A stretch of 64,000 bases of DNA from positions 1 through 64,000 of the forward strand of contig NZ_FWXD01000016.1 of NCBI RefSeq assembly GCF_900176275.1, given 5' to 3'. Below, one piece after another: positions 50,298 to 59,208 of the stretch; position 1 is the stretch's first letter, and the number at the start of each line of letters is the position of its first letter. The stretch is from Andreprevotia lacus DSM 23236. Its GTDB lineage: Bacteria > Pseudomonadota > Gammaproteobacteria > Burkholderiales > Chitinibacteraceae. Position numbers and translations under genes: made by a program. The notes beneath the pieces were generated by a model. It was given only the letters and a program-made list of their open reading frames with translations. It did no database searches and was not told where the DNA came from.

Positions 50298-51134
50298 ATG
50301 AACGCCCCGCACCGCCGCCTTGCTGCCCTCATCGCCCTCGCCCTGCTGGCCGGCCCCGCCGCCGCGCAAAACTGGCAGGCGCTGGGCGCCAGCGGCAAGG
50401 GTGATGAATTGGCGGTGGATGAAGACAGCCAGGTGCTCAACCCGGCGGGTATTTCGTCGGCCCGTTTCCGGCTCACCCACGCGCAGGCCGGCACCCTGGG
50501 CGATCGGCGCGCCATGCCGGCGGGCTGGCTGGAGACCATCCAGTTCGAGGCGCGCTGCAGCGAGGGCACTTCGCGCCAGCGCACCCTCAATGCCATTGTC
50601 AGCGCTGGCGGGCGCAGCCAGCTGCTGCCGGGCGACAACCGGCCGCTGGCCGGCCCGTTCACCCCGCCGCAGCCGGGCACACAGGCCGCCACCATGGCCG
50701 CCTGGCTGTGCACCGTGCCCGACAACGTCGAGGCCGCGCACCGCTGGCAGCCCATCCTGCCCGGCAGCCAGGGCGACCAGATTGCCGTCGATGCGCCATC
50801 GCTGCGGCAAGGGCGCGATGGCATTGCCAGCGGCTGGTTCAAGCTGGCGCTGGCCCAGCCACTGGCCGATGGCGATCCGCTGGGCCGCCGCCCGCAAACC
50901 ATCGTCTACCGCGTCGAGGCGCGCTGCGCCGATCAGCTGGCCCGCTTCACCGCCACGCGGCTGTTCACCGGCAAAGACAACCAGTCGCCGCGCTTTGGCG
51001 CCGCCAACCACCCGCTCGATACCCCCTACACCCCGGTCGACCCCGGCACTGCCGGCGCAGTGATGAGCAGCTATCTGTGCCCGGGCAATGCCCAGCCCAG
51101 CCAGGCGGCTGCGGCCGAAGGCAAACAGTCATGA
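50298..51134 (+). CDS. Secreted protein with two similar halves
   Basis: A 278-residue protein with signal peptide MNAPHRRLAALIALALLAGP (AAAQ cut site). The two halves match: WQALGASGKGDELAVDEDS with FEARCSEGTSRQRTLNAI, and WQPILPGSQGDQIAVDAPS with VEARCADQLARFTATRLF. Each ends in a W/Y-LC... segment (AAWLCTVPD; SSYLCPGN). The arrangement with a Trp-led strand and single Cys recalls surface-adhesin E-like or other small periplasmic domains; this is tentative. The ~340 bp to its left (49958-50297) show no gene. Confidence 0.6.
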   Translation: MNAPHRRLAALIALALLAGPAAAQNWQALGASGKGDELAVDEDSQVLNPAGISSARFRLTHAQAGTLGDRRAMPAGWLETIQFEARCSEGTSRQRTLNAIVSAGGRSQLLPGDNRPLAGPFTPPQPGTQAATMAAWLCTVPDNVEAAHRWQPILPGSQGDQIAVDAPSLRQGRDGIASGWFKLALAQPLADGDPLGRRPQTIVYRVEARCADQLARFTATRLFTGKDNQSPRFGAANHPLDTPYTPVDPGTAGAVMSSYLCPGNAQPSQAAAAEGKQS

Positions 51135-51321
51135 TCTGCCAGCCCCACCCGTTGCCAGATGCCGGCACGCTGCCGCTACCAGGCACCGGGCTGGTCTTGC
51201 AGCAATAGACCACGCCCCAAGCTGTCTGATTCACACATCACCCGGTCAGCAAGTGTTGGCGGGTAAATTACCCCGTCATAAGCTGTGTCATCCCGTTTGA
51301 TGACACCGCCCAGGATCTGCC

Positions 51322-52596
51322 ATGCCCCCATTCCGCCCTACCCTGCTGGCCAGCACCTGCGCCGTGCTCGCCGCCACCGCGCTGCTGGCCGGCTGCAGCA
51401 CCCCCAGCGTGGCCGAGCAATGGGGCACGCAGTTTCGCGCGCTGCAAATGTACCCGGTGTTCCCGCCGCGTGAAGACGTGCAGCCCGGCGACATTCTGGC
51501 GGTGTGCAACAACCGCGCCAGCAGCAAGACCATGCCGATCTCGGCCCACCTGTACCGGCTGCCCGGCATCAAGGCGCTGCTGGGCCACTATTACGCCGAC
51601 GACAGCATCGACCTGCCGCCCAACCAGAACCTTGCCAGCGGGGCCATGGCCGAGCGCAACGACATTTTCAACGCCACGCCCGTGCAGGCCAACCGGCTGC
51701 GCAATGTCGCCTTCCCCGATACCTTTGCCGCCCGGCTGGCCAAGGAAGACATCGCCGCCGTGATTCCGGCCGGTGTCACGCTCAACAACGCCACCATCGG
51801 TGCATCGCAGTTTCGCAGCGGCGCGCTCAGCATTCCGTCGGCCTCGTCTTATGGCCTGCCCACTACCGTACTGCTGCCACCGCTGATGACCGAGCTGGAA
51901 GCCGACAACAGCCCGCTGCTGGCCGTACTGGACGCCTACGGCCAAACCTCGCCCTGCGGCACCAATGGCACCTTGCAGCTGATGCTGGTGCAGGAAGTCT
52001 ATCTGGCCAACACCATCAAGCTGCAGCTGGAGACCGACAACGAAACGGCGGCCAAACTACAGACCAGCTTTATTCCCGCCGCCGGCAGCACTATCGCCAA
52101 CACCATCAAGAGCGTGCTGGCCGCGCACCAGGCACAGACCGCATCTGCCGCCGCGCCCACTGGCAAGCCCACCGCCAGCGCCCCGGCCACCGTCCCCCCG
52201 GGCCAGTTTGATCCGCAGACCGTGGCCGACGAAATTACCCAAAAGCTCACCACGCTGGGCAACGCCCAATCAGAGGACACCAGTCTGCCCAACGCCAAAG
52301 TAGGCATCAGTGTGGGTAGCACCGGCAGCATCAGCATGTCCAAGACCTTCGTCCACCCGGTGGTGGTGGGCTTTAGCGGGGTCAGTATCGGTCTGCAGCA
52401 AGCAGAGCACCTGATACCGGACACCGGTACGAAGACAGCCAGCGGCACCAACGCCAGCAGCCCTCCGGCTGCGGCAGGCTACAAACCGTCACTCAAGTTG
52501 GTGCTGAAAAACCTGGCTGGCAATGGCGTCGCGCTCATCTACGCCAAACCCGGCAGCAAACCCGCTGAACGGGCCTCGGCACCGGTAAAACAGTAG
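51322..52596 (+). CDS. Lipoprotein of unknown function
   Basis: A 424-residue protein starting MPPFRPTLLASTCAVLAATA with lipobox LLAGC, so probably anchored in the outer membrane. A conserved-looking segment is MYPVFPPREDVQPGDILAVC. The middle has long beta- or helix-rich runs with a flexible Ala/Thr/Pro linker (TASAPATVPPGQFDPQ). The C-terminus ends KPAERASAPVKQ. I recall no function for such proteins. It is encoded between the 50298 secreted protein and the McrBC genes. Confidence 0.55.
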   Translation: MPPFRPTLLASTCAVLAATALLAGCSTPSVAEQWGTQFRALQMYPVFPPREDVQPGDILAVCNNRASSKTMPISAHLYRLPGIKALLGHYYADDSIDLPPNQNLASGAMAERNDIFNATPVQANRLRNVAFPDTFAARLAKEDIAAVIPAGVTLNNATIGASQFRSGALSIPSASSYGLPTTVLLPPLMTELEADNSPLLAVLDAYGQTSPCGTNGTLQLMLVQEVYLANTIKLQLETDNETAAKLQTSFIPAAGSTIANTIKSVLAAHQAQTASAAAPTGKPTASAPATVPPGQFDPQTVADEITQKLTTLGNAQSEDTSLPNAKVGISVGSTGSISMSKTFVHPVVVGFSGVSIGLQQAEHLIPDTGTKTASGTNASSPPAAAGYKPSLKLVLKNLAGNGVALIYAKPGSKPAERASAPVKQ

Positions 52597-52709
52597 CCCC
52601 AAACCCGGCCCAGATCCCAAGCCCTGCTGAAGCAGCTTGCGCAATTCAGGCGCGATCGGTTCCTGCACTAGCGTCTGCGTGGTGTGCACGCCTGTGCGCA
52701 AACCGCCGC

Positions 52710-54029
52710 TCAGCACATGGCAGCTGCCGGCGCAGCGGCTGTCTGGCCTGCCCCCGCCTGCATCAGCTGCGCCAGCACCGCCAATCCCGCTTGCGGGTCG
52801 TCCAGCGCCAGCGGCAGCACGTGCAGGGTCAGCCGCGCGTCGAACTGGAACGGGGCGATGGGCTTGGCGGCGTTGAAGCGCCCCCAGGCCGGGTAGAGCA
52901 GCGCCATGTGGCCGCTGCCTTGCAGGTATTTCTGGCCGTAGGCGTAGAGCTGGTAAAAGTCGCTCTGGCTCAGCTCGTAGTTGCTGCTGCGCCGGCTGGC
53001 ATCCAGCAGCTTCCATTTGGCGTCGAGCACCCAGCGCTGCGAGCCCTGTTGCAGCAGCAAGTCGGGGCGCAGCTGGAAGAAATTGCTGCCCGCGTGCGTG
53101 CACAGGTACTGGCTGGTCACCTGGCGATCCAGCCTGGCGCCGGCCGGCAGCGCGGCGCGCAGGCGTTGCTCTGCATAGCGCTCGAACAGCGTGCTCATCG
53201 GGAACAGCAGACTGATGCCGCGATAGCCGCCGGCCACCGCCAGCGGCATGTGGCGGTACAGGATCAGCTCGCACCACGGCCGCAGCGGCTGGTAGTGCGC
53301 CAGCAGACGGTTGTTTTGCCAGGCGCGGAAATCCTGCGCGATATCGCGGCTGGCGGGCAGGCTGTGCAGCAGGCCGGCCAGCTCGTGCGCCAGTCGCCAG
53401 TTGCCGCTGTCTTGCGTGTGCTTGCACACCACATCCAGCGCGGCCTTGAGCAAGCGATTCTCGGCGCGATCCGGCGTGTAGATATCGTGGCGCAGGTGAA
53501 GCAGATGCGCACGGCCGGGCGGCTGGCGCATTTGCCGCACCACATCCAGCTGGCCGCGCAGAAAGCGCTGTTCTTCTTCCACCCGCTGATAATCAAAACG
53601 CAGCCCGCGCTTGAGCAGATGATCCAGCGCCAGCAAGAATTGCTGCATCACCCATTCGGCCAGCGGCGCATCGTACAACGCCAGGCTGGCTTGCTCGGCA
53701 TTGCGCGTGGGCAATTCCAGCGCGGCGGCAATCATGCGCTGCAGCAGGGCGCGCGCGGCGGGCACGCAATCTTGTTCCTCGCAGTGCTTGGGCAGGATTT
53801 CGATCACCTGGCCGCACGGGGTTTCCAGCACGCCTACGTAGTGATCGAGTTTGAGCCAGCGCCGGCCATCCACCTGCAACAAGCTGGCGCCGTTGCTGCG
53901 AAAGCGGCCGGCCAGCTCGCACAGCCAGTCAAACGCGCTGGCGCTGATGTGCGCTTCGTCCAGCGTGTTGCGCGCCAGCGGCGCGGTGGTAAGGCGCGCG
54001 TATTCGCGCACCACGATGGGGGCTGGCAT
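52710..54029 (-). CDS. mcrC: McrC-type restriction subunit
   Basis: A 439-residue protein that pairs with McrB to cut modified DNA. The C-terminal PD-(D/E)xK nuclease is visible as LRPDLLLQQGSQRWVLDAKW, where D...DAKWK supplies the catalytic Asp and Lys. N-terminal landmarks are VLETPCGQVIEILPKHCEE and YQRVEEEQRFLRGQLDVVRQ. The start (54029) overlaps the McrB stop by one base, typical of mcrBC operons. Its target modification cannot be told from sequence. Confidence 0.85.
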   Translation of the reverse strand: MPAPIVVREYARLTTAPLARNTLDEAHISASAFDWLCELAGRFRSNGASLLQVDGRRWLKLDHYVGVLETPCGQVIEILPKHCEEQDCVPAARALLQRMIAAALELPTRNAEQASLALYDAPLAEWVMQQFLLALDHLLKRGLRFDYQRVEEEQRFLRGQLDVVRQMRQPPGRAHLLHLRHDIYTPDRAENRLLKAALDVVCKHTQDSGNWRLAHELAGLLHSLPASRDIAQDFRAWQNNRLLAHYQPLRPWCELILYRHMPLAVAGGYRGISLLFPMSTLFERYAEQRLRAALPAGARLDRQVTSQYLCTHAGSNFFQLRPDLLLQQGSQRWVLDAKWKLLDASRRSSNYELSQSDFYQLYAYGQKYLQGSGHMALLYPAWGRFNAAKPIAPFQFDARLTLHVLPLALDDPQAGLAVLAQLMQAGAGQTAAAPAAAMC

Positions 54030-55900
54030 CAGGCCGCCGCCCCGCCAGGCTGGGCGAGGATTTGCCGGTAGGCATCGGCGTTGGTAAAGGCGGCCTCGTT
54101 CAACCGCCAGCGCTTGCCCAGGTTGAGCTGCCCCACGCCCGGGAACAGCACGGCGGCATCCAGCGCGTCATCTTCCACGATAAAGCCCTGCCCATCCTTG
54201 CTCTGGTCATTGAGCACCCAGGCGATGCGCTCCCAGTCTTCAAAGAAGTATTCCTGCAGCAGCGGCAGGATGTTCTGGCGGAAGATGGCCGTCAGCCGCG
54301 CCAGCGTGGGATCACTTTGCAAGGGCATGAACCAGGCATGGCCCAGGCAATGATCGCGGTCAAGCAGCGCGGCAATGCGCTGGTTCATCAGCTGCAGCAG
54401 CGCGCCGATGTTGATGCCCTCGACCAGCACATCGTTCAGCAATTCGGGCTGCGGCGGCATGTCGACAAAGGTAAAGCGGCGGCGCAAGGCCACATCCAGC
54501 CCGGCCAGCGAGCGATCGGCGGTATTCATGGTGCCGATCAGATAAACATTGGCCGGCACGCTGAACGGCTTTTTGGAATACGGCAGGGTCACCGACAAAG
54601 CCTCATCCGCCCCGGCGCGCTTGGACGGCTCGATCAAGGTGATCAGCTCGCCAAAAATGCGCGAGATATTGCCACGGTTGATTTCGTCGATGATGAGCAC
54701 ATGCGGCTCGTGACGCGGCGCAGCCACGCCCTGCACAACCGGCTGAGCGCCATGCGCCTGCAGGTGTTCCTGCAGCTCGCCCCAGCTGAAGCGATCCAGC
54801 TGGTAAACCGTTTTCATGGTAAAGCGCTTGCCTGCATTGAGCGGGGCAATCGGCAGCTGCAAATCGCGGTACAGCCAGCGCACCGGGCGCACATGGTTAT
54901 AGTCGCTGCGCACGCCCTCGTGCGGCTGGGTATCAAAGCGGTAATCGCCGCTGACCACGCCGATGGCCTCGATCAGATCGGCCGAGCGAATGCACAGCAC
55001 AATGTCGCCCACCGCCATTTCCTCGGCGAAATAGCGCAAGGTGCCCTTGTCGCCCGAACCCAGCTCCTCATGGTAGGCATTCTCTTCGCCAGACTGCCGC
55101 AAATCGCCGGTCTCGCCCCAACCGATGCGCGCCTCGCCGTGATTCAGGCACCAGGTTTTGGTGGGCGAGTTGCCCGCGCTGTTGATCGACATTTTCCAGA
55201 TGGTTGGATTGGGCCGGATGCCGACGTCTGCCTCGGGCTTGCCAAAGCGCGCATCGTCGCAAATGCGCTTGAACACGCCCGGCTCGATGCGGTACTCCAC
55301 CTGCTTGTCGTCATTGCTCTCGGCGCGCAGGCCCTCCACAAAGTCCTCGTAGCTAAAGCTTTGGTGGAAGGTGACAAAGCGGATGCGCTGCTCGCCCGCC
55401 AGCCGGTCAAACTCGGCCTTGAGCGCCTTGCGGTCATTGGCATGCTGCCGCAGATAGGCCGGGGCCAAAATGGCCAGCGCCTGGTTGATGGTATGAAACG
55501 TCTTGCCCGTGCCCGGCGGGCCGAACAGGATCTGGTTGAGCGGCTGGGCTTGCATGGTATCGAGGGTAGTCATCGCTGCGGTCGTGTTGCCTGCGCTTTG
55601 CAAGCGTTGCTGAAAAGCCAGCCAGGCGCGCAGGCCGGCTTGCACATTGTTGCTGTTGGCGCCGCCCACGTCGGCATGAATGCCGCCGCTGCGGTATTGC
55701 TGCGTCATGCCCTGCAGCCGCGCCAGATCGTGTATGGCAAACACCGATTGCCCGCAATGCTTGCTGATGGCATTCAGGCCGGACACATACACGCTCACCG
55801 TGTTGGCAGTCTTGCCATCGGCCAGCAAATAATCCTCAAAACGCTGCCGGTAGTGGCTGATGCTGGCTTCAGCATCCAGGGGCAGATCGGGGGCGGTCAT
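54029..55900 (-). CDS. mcrB: McrB-type GTPase with EVE-like insert
   Basis: A 623-residue AAA+ GTPase, started at MTAPDLPLDAEASISHYRQR. The Walker A box is GPPGTGKT (127-134). The McrB signature NTADRSLAGLDVALRRRF and VLIIDEINRGNISRIFGELI follow. The N-terminal ~110 residues resemble a recombinase-type DNA-binding domain (FEDYLLADGKTANTVSVYVS). A segment at ~200-340 (WKMSINSAGNSPTKTWCLNH; ARIGWGETGD) looks like an EVE-type modified-base reader inserted ahead of the motor's later motifs. It acts with McrC to recognise and translocate on modified DNA. Confidence 0.85.
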   Translation of the reverse strand: MTAPDLPLDAEASISHYRQRFEDYLLADGKTANTVSVYVSGLNAISKHCGQSVFAIHDLARLQGMTQQYRSGGIHADVGGANSNNVQAGLRAWLAFQQRLQSAGNTTAAMTTLDTMQAQPLNQILFGPPGTGKTFHTINQALAILAPAYLRQHANDRKALKAEFDRLAGEQRIRFVTFHQSFSYEDFVEGLRAESNDDKQVEYRIEPGVFKRICDDARFGKPEADVGIRPNPTIWKMSINSAGNSPTKTWCLNHGEARIGWGETGDLRQSGEENAYHEELGSGDKGTLRYFAEEMAVGDIVLCIRSADLIEAIGVVSGDYRFDTQPHEGVRSDYNHVRPVRWLYRDLQLPIAPLNAGKRFTMKTVYQLDRFSWGELQEHLQAHGAQPVVQGVAAPRHEPHVLIIDEINRGNISRIFGELITLIEPSKRAGADEALSVTLPYSKKPFSVPANVYLIGTMNTADRSLAGLDVALRRRFTFVDMPPQPELLNDVLVEGINIGALLQLMNQRIAALLDRDHCLGHAWFMPLQSDPTLARLTAIFRQNILPLLQEYFFEDWERIAWVLNDQSKDGQGFIVEDDALDAAVLFPGVGQLNLGKRWRLNEAAFTNADAYRQILAQPGGAAA

Positions 55901-56098
55901 GTGGGGAGCGGGCAGACAGGCTTGTAAGGTATGCAATTATGCCGCAATGGCCAAGCAAGCGAAATGCACCAATATGGTGAATGTGCACGCGGTGTCGGTA
56001 GCCTTCTCCCGCCCAGCCTGCGCCGGCAAACGATGTGCCGATCACGCTCGTCGAGTGGTAATGTGGCGGCTTTTCTTGGCTGCAGATTGAGGCGGGAC

Positions 56099-56881
56099 GT
56101 GACAAGCAAGCATTGGACGCGTGAACAAGTGCTGGTGGCACTCAATCTGTATTGCCAGCTGCCATTCGGCAAATTGCACCAGCACAACCCACTCATCATC
56201 GCCACGGCCGCCCTGCTGGGCCGCACGCCCAGCGCGCTGGCGATGAAGCTGACCAATTTGGCTAGCCTGGACCCACACATCACCAGCTCGGGCCGGGTGG
56301 GCTTGCCCGGCGCCTCGGCACTAGATCGGCAAGTGTGGGGGCAATTCCAGGCCCAGCCAGAAGCCATCGCCTACGAGAGCCAAACCCTAGTCGATGCGCT
56401 GGCGCAAGACCACGCCGCGCTGGCACCGCTATCAAGCCAGAGTGAGGCCGACGCCGTCTTGCCCAGCTATTACGCCGCCAACACCAGCGCCACGGTGCAG
56501 GTGCGCGTGAAGCAAGCGTTCTTTCGCAAAGCGGTGCTCAGCAGCTACGAGCACCGCTGCTGCATGACCGGCCTGGCCGACGCGCGCCTGCTGGTGGCCA
56601 GCCATATCGTGCCGTGGAGCAAAGACGAACAACAGCGCCTGAACCCCGCCAACGGCCTATGCCTATCTGCACTGCACGACAAAGCCTTCGACCGTGGCTT
56701 GCTCACCGTAACGCCCGATTACCAGATCAAAGTTTCACCCCAACTCAAAGCCACCCCCGCCAGCCCGCTGGCGCACGACTATTTGCTGGCGCTGGATGGC
56801 CGTAACATCACCCTACCCCACAAATTCGCCCCACTGCAGGCGTTTTTGGAGTTTCATAGCAAGGCGGTTTTTTTGGGGTGA
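56099..56881 (+). CDS. HNH endonuclease (probable restriction enzyme)
   Basis: A 260-residue protein. The start is a GTG at 56099 with GAGGCGGGAC upstream (MTSKHWTREQVLVALNLYCQ). The HNH core is CCMTGLADARLLVASHIVPW followed by NPANGLCLSALHDKAFDRGL, the usual H-N-H order with Cys-type metal sites less complete. It lies divergent from the mcrBC genes, forming a defence group. Cleavage specificity is unknown; the family includes modification-dependent and stand-alone enzymes. Confidence 0.75.
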   Translation: MTSKHWTREQVLVALNLYCQLPFGKLHQHNPLIIATAALLGRTPSALAMKLTNLASLDPHITSSGRVGLPGASALDRQVWGQFQAQPEAIAYESQTLVDALAQDHAALAPLSSQSEADAVLPSYYAANTSATVQVRVKQAFFRKAVLSSYEHRCCMTGLADARLLVASHIVPWSKDEQQRLNPANGLCLSALHDKAFDRGLLTVTPDYQIKVSPQLKATPASPLAHDYLLALDGRNITLPHKFAPLQAFLEFHSKAVFLG

Positions 56882-56925
56882 GGGGGTGGGCCAATGCGTA
56901 TTCCGAGGCTGTTTTCACACTGCGT

Positions 56926-58281
56926 TTATCCGGCAGCCGCCAGTAAACCTAATCCCTTCAATCTCATCTGCAGATCCGACACTGGATAAAATAGATGAAC
57001 CTTGCCTTGCACCACGCGCTCTAGCAGGCCGATATCTACAAGCCCAATCAAGTCGCTTCTGGCCGTCTGATAGACCACGCTATGGCTCTGCTGGTGCACA
57101 TCGACGCGGAACGGTTCTTCAGGGTTGCGCAGCGCGTGGCCAAGCAGCGCAATCTGGCGGTGGTTGAAGCGGCCGCGCAAGGCATGGCTAGCGAGCATGC
57201 GCTCGGTTTCTTTTTGCTCCTGGCCTTTTCTAGACAGATAGTCGTGTAACGCCTCAATGGCTCTTCTGATGGTGGCAAGCTGATGCAGCAAGAAGTAGGT
57301 GGTATCGTTGTTGTCTGTCTCGGTATACAAATAGGCGCGTACATACTGGCTTGGAGCCTTGCGCAAAATATGCGAAATCGACACGTACTCCATCAACCAG
57401 TAGCCATCGCGCGCCATCGCCCAGTAAAACAGCGCCCGCGCCACGCGGCCGTTCCCGTCAACAAAGGGATGATCGTAGCCGATCATGAAATGCAGCAAGA
57501 TGGCACGCAGCACCGGGTGCAAAAAAGCGCCAGTTAGCTCAGTCTGGTTGGCAAAATCGCACAGTATTTGCAAACGCTCGGGCAAGCTGACCCAGCCTGA
57601 TGGTTGGTGCAAGATGGTACCGTCACGATTGTCCACCACTTGCACGTCATCAGCACGCCGCAGACGACCCTCGTCCTGTGGGTCAGCCAACGTGCCGACA
57701 GTGAGCATGCGATGCAACTCCAGCACGAATTCGGGGGTGAGCTTATCTGGGCGCTTTTCGCGGATATAGCTCATGGCCAGATGATTGTTAAAAATCATCT
57801 GCTCGCTATGATCACGCGGCTTGCGCTCTTCCCGCAGCATGGCCTGTGCAACACGGCGTGTGGTCGATGCGCCCTCCAGCTGGCTAGAGGTGATCGCCTC
57901 CTCAATCAGCGAGCTGCGCAGGTATTGCTGCTGACTTTGCACCGTCGGCGCACCTGATACGGCTTCGATACTGCCAGCCGCATCCCGATCGATATGATGC
58001 AGGTGTATCTGGGCTTCGTTAGGGACGTTGAAGCGGAATGGGTGGCCGCCCTTATCGTACAAAGGCAGCAACCTTGAAATGGCTGTACGTAGCATATGGG
58101 TGCCTAGCCACCATTCTTCCTCGCTCAATCCATCTGGCGGTCTGCGTCGGCGCAGCTCATCCCAGTGCAGATAGCGTTCTTGATCCAGCGAACCCATCTT
58201 TGCCAACACGCGCGCAAAATCACCCTGGTCGAGTTTGCCCATCATCTCGGACAAGGATGGAGGCCTTTGTGGTAGACGCAT
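56926..58281 (-). CDS. Fic-domain AMP-transferase, with N-terminal inhibitory motif
   Basis: A 451-residue protein. The Fic active motif is HPFVDGNGRVARALFYW (271-287), with the catalytic His, Gly-Asn-Gly-Arg loop and Arg. The inhibitory motif (S/T)xxxE(G/N) appears as TSSQLEGA (131-138), which makes it a class II, self-inhibited enzyme. Upstream lies a Fic_N-type domain; the C-terminal ~100 residues contain a winged-helix-like region (RFNHRQIALLGHAL). It likely transfers AMP from ATP to an unknown cell protein when relieved. Confidence 0.85.
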   Translation of the reverse strand: MRLPQRPPSLSEMMGKLDQGDFARVLAKMGSLDQERYLHWDELRRRRPPDGLSEEEWWLGTHMLRTAISRLLPLYDKGGHPFRFNVPNEAQIHLHHIDRDAAGSIEAVSGAPTVQSQQQYLRSSLIEEAITSSQLEGASTTRRVAQAMLREERKPRDHSEQMIFNNHLAMSYIREKRPDKLTPEFVLELHRMLTVGTLADPQDEGRLRRADDVQVVDNRDGTILHQPSGWVSLPERLQILCDFANQTELTGAFLHPVLRAILLHFMIGYDHPFVDGNGRVARALFYWAMARDGYWLMEYVSISHILRKAPSQYVRAYLYTETDNNDTTYFLLHQLATIRRAIEALHDYLSRKGQEQKETERMLASHALRGRFNHRQIALLGHALRNPEEPFRVDVHQQSHSVVYQTARSDLIGLVDIGLLERVVQGKVHLFYPVSDLQMRLKGLGLLAAAG

Positions 58282-58315
58282 GATGTACTAAATTTAAGAA
58301 AAATTAGCAGGTTTT

Positions 58316-58380
58316 TACTATAGCGCTACCAGTATAAAAAAACCTACTAAAAACACATAAAATTAGTAGTTATTAGTAGT
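58316..58380 (-). promoter_or_regulatory. Possible promoter/operator of the fic gene
   Basis: An AT-rich stretch with the inverted repeat CTACTAA-N12-TTAGTAG (58344-58369) and an extra TTAGTAG copy. A TATAGT-like -10 is near 58322-58317. Its location immediately upstream of fic suggests autoregulation by the winged-helix part of the Fic protein, an inference. Confidence 0.4.
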
Positions 58381-58389
58381 AGCACCACC

Positions 58390-58420
58390 AAAAAACCCGG
58401 CCAACGACGGGTTTTTTATG
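58390..58420. terminator. Bidirectional terminator hairpin
   Basis: AAAAAACCCG...CGGGTTTTTT (58395-58418) has A and T runs flanking the stem, so it could stop transcription from either side. It lies downstream of the 58435 gene (minus) and upstream of the fic control region. Confidence 0.7.
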
Positions 58421-58434
58421 AGCATCAACCCCCC

Positions 58435-58746
58435 TCACCCCACCCCCAAGCGCTTCAACCCCTGCTCCACATCCTGCTCCAGGCAGGCCAGCCCGCTGCG
58501 CAGCAGCGCCAGGCCCAGCGCGCGGCGGTGGGTGGGGGTTTGCATGTCGTTGCAGATCAGTGCTTCGGCGTGTTGTGCCGGGTCGGCGCCGGTTTGGTCA
58601 TCCGTCGGCAGGTCGGTGATGGCGATCAGCGCGTAGGCGCCAGCGCCGTTGGCCACTGCGCGCTGCAGCAGGGTGCTGTGCAGGTGCAGCAGTTGCAAAT
58701 CGAGCGGTGCTGCGGGGTGTGCAGTGCTGGTGGTACTGTCGTTCAT
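58435..58746 (-). CDS. Small hypothetical protein
   Basis: A 103-residue protein started at MNDSTTSTAHPAAPLDLQLL (58746), with GAAGG upstream. It is helical (LHLHSTLLQRAVANGAGAYA; TPTHRRALGLALLRSGLACL) and has no membrane segment or motif. It reads toward the terminator at 58395. No family is recognised; it may be an accessory phage protein because of its short length and company. Confidence 0.5.
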   Translation of the reverse strand: MNDSTTSTAHPAAPLDLQLLHLHSTLLQRAVANGAGAYALIAITDLPTDDQTGADPAQHAEALICNDMQTPTHRRALGLALLRSGLACLEQDVEQGLKRLGVG

Positions 58747-58879
58747 GCTTGCCTTCAATGGTCGTTGCGGCCGAAGGACATAATAGAACGATCGTTCAAT
58801 ACCTTGCTACGCCGTAACCGCTGGCGCATATATGCCGCACACGCACCCGCTGCGTGCTGGCTGGCAATGGCGCGCGGAA

Positions 58880-59175
58880 ACATCAATCCGGGAGCGCCGC
58901 TGTTTCGCCCGCAACCACCGCTTGGCACCCGGCCTGGCCGGGTGCTTGATGCCGCTTCACCCACACATGCAACCCGCAAAAAAACAGGCACCCGGCAGGG
59001 TTAAGCGCCGGAACGATTGGTTTACGACGACCCCGTTCGTACCGCTGACGAGCGTCAGCGAGGCTCCCTCGCGGTGGCGAGGGCGGGGGGTGTCGGGTCT
59101 AACAGGGGAGCGCCGCTGTTTCGCCCGCAACCACCGCTTGGCACCCGGCTTGGCCGGGTGCTTGATGCCACCTCG
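58880..59175. repeat. R3 repeat with duplicated unit
   Basis: The unit GGGAGCGCCGCTGTTTCGCC ... GGCCGGGTGCTTGATGCC occurs twice (about 58890-58955 and 59104-59169). Between them is GAGCGTCAGCGAGGCTCCCT with GGCGAGGGCGGGGGGTGTC (59049-59093), the R3 block also at 22368. The 460-bp gap 58747-59208 contains no gene. Confidence 0.7.
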
Positions 59176-59208
59176 CTTGCAAATACAACCCGCAAAGAAA
59201 CCAGGCGC

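Noticed and set aside
54062..55927. Long plus-strand frame opposite mcrB
   Set aside because: It mirrors the McrB gene and has no domain or ribosome site.
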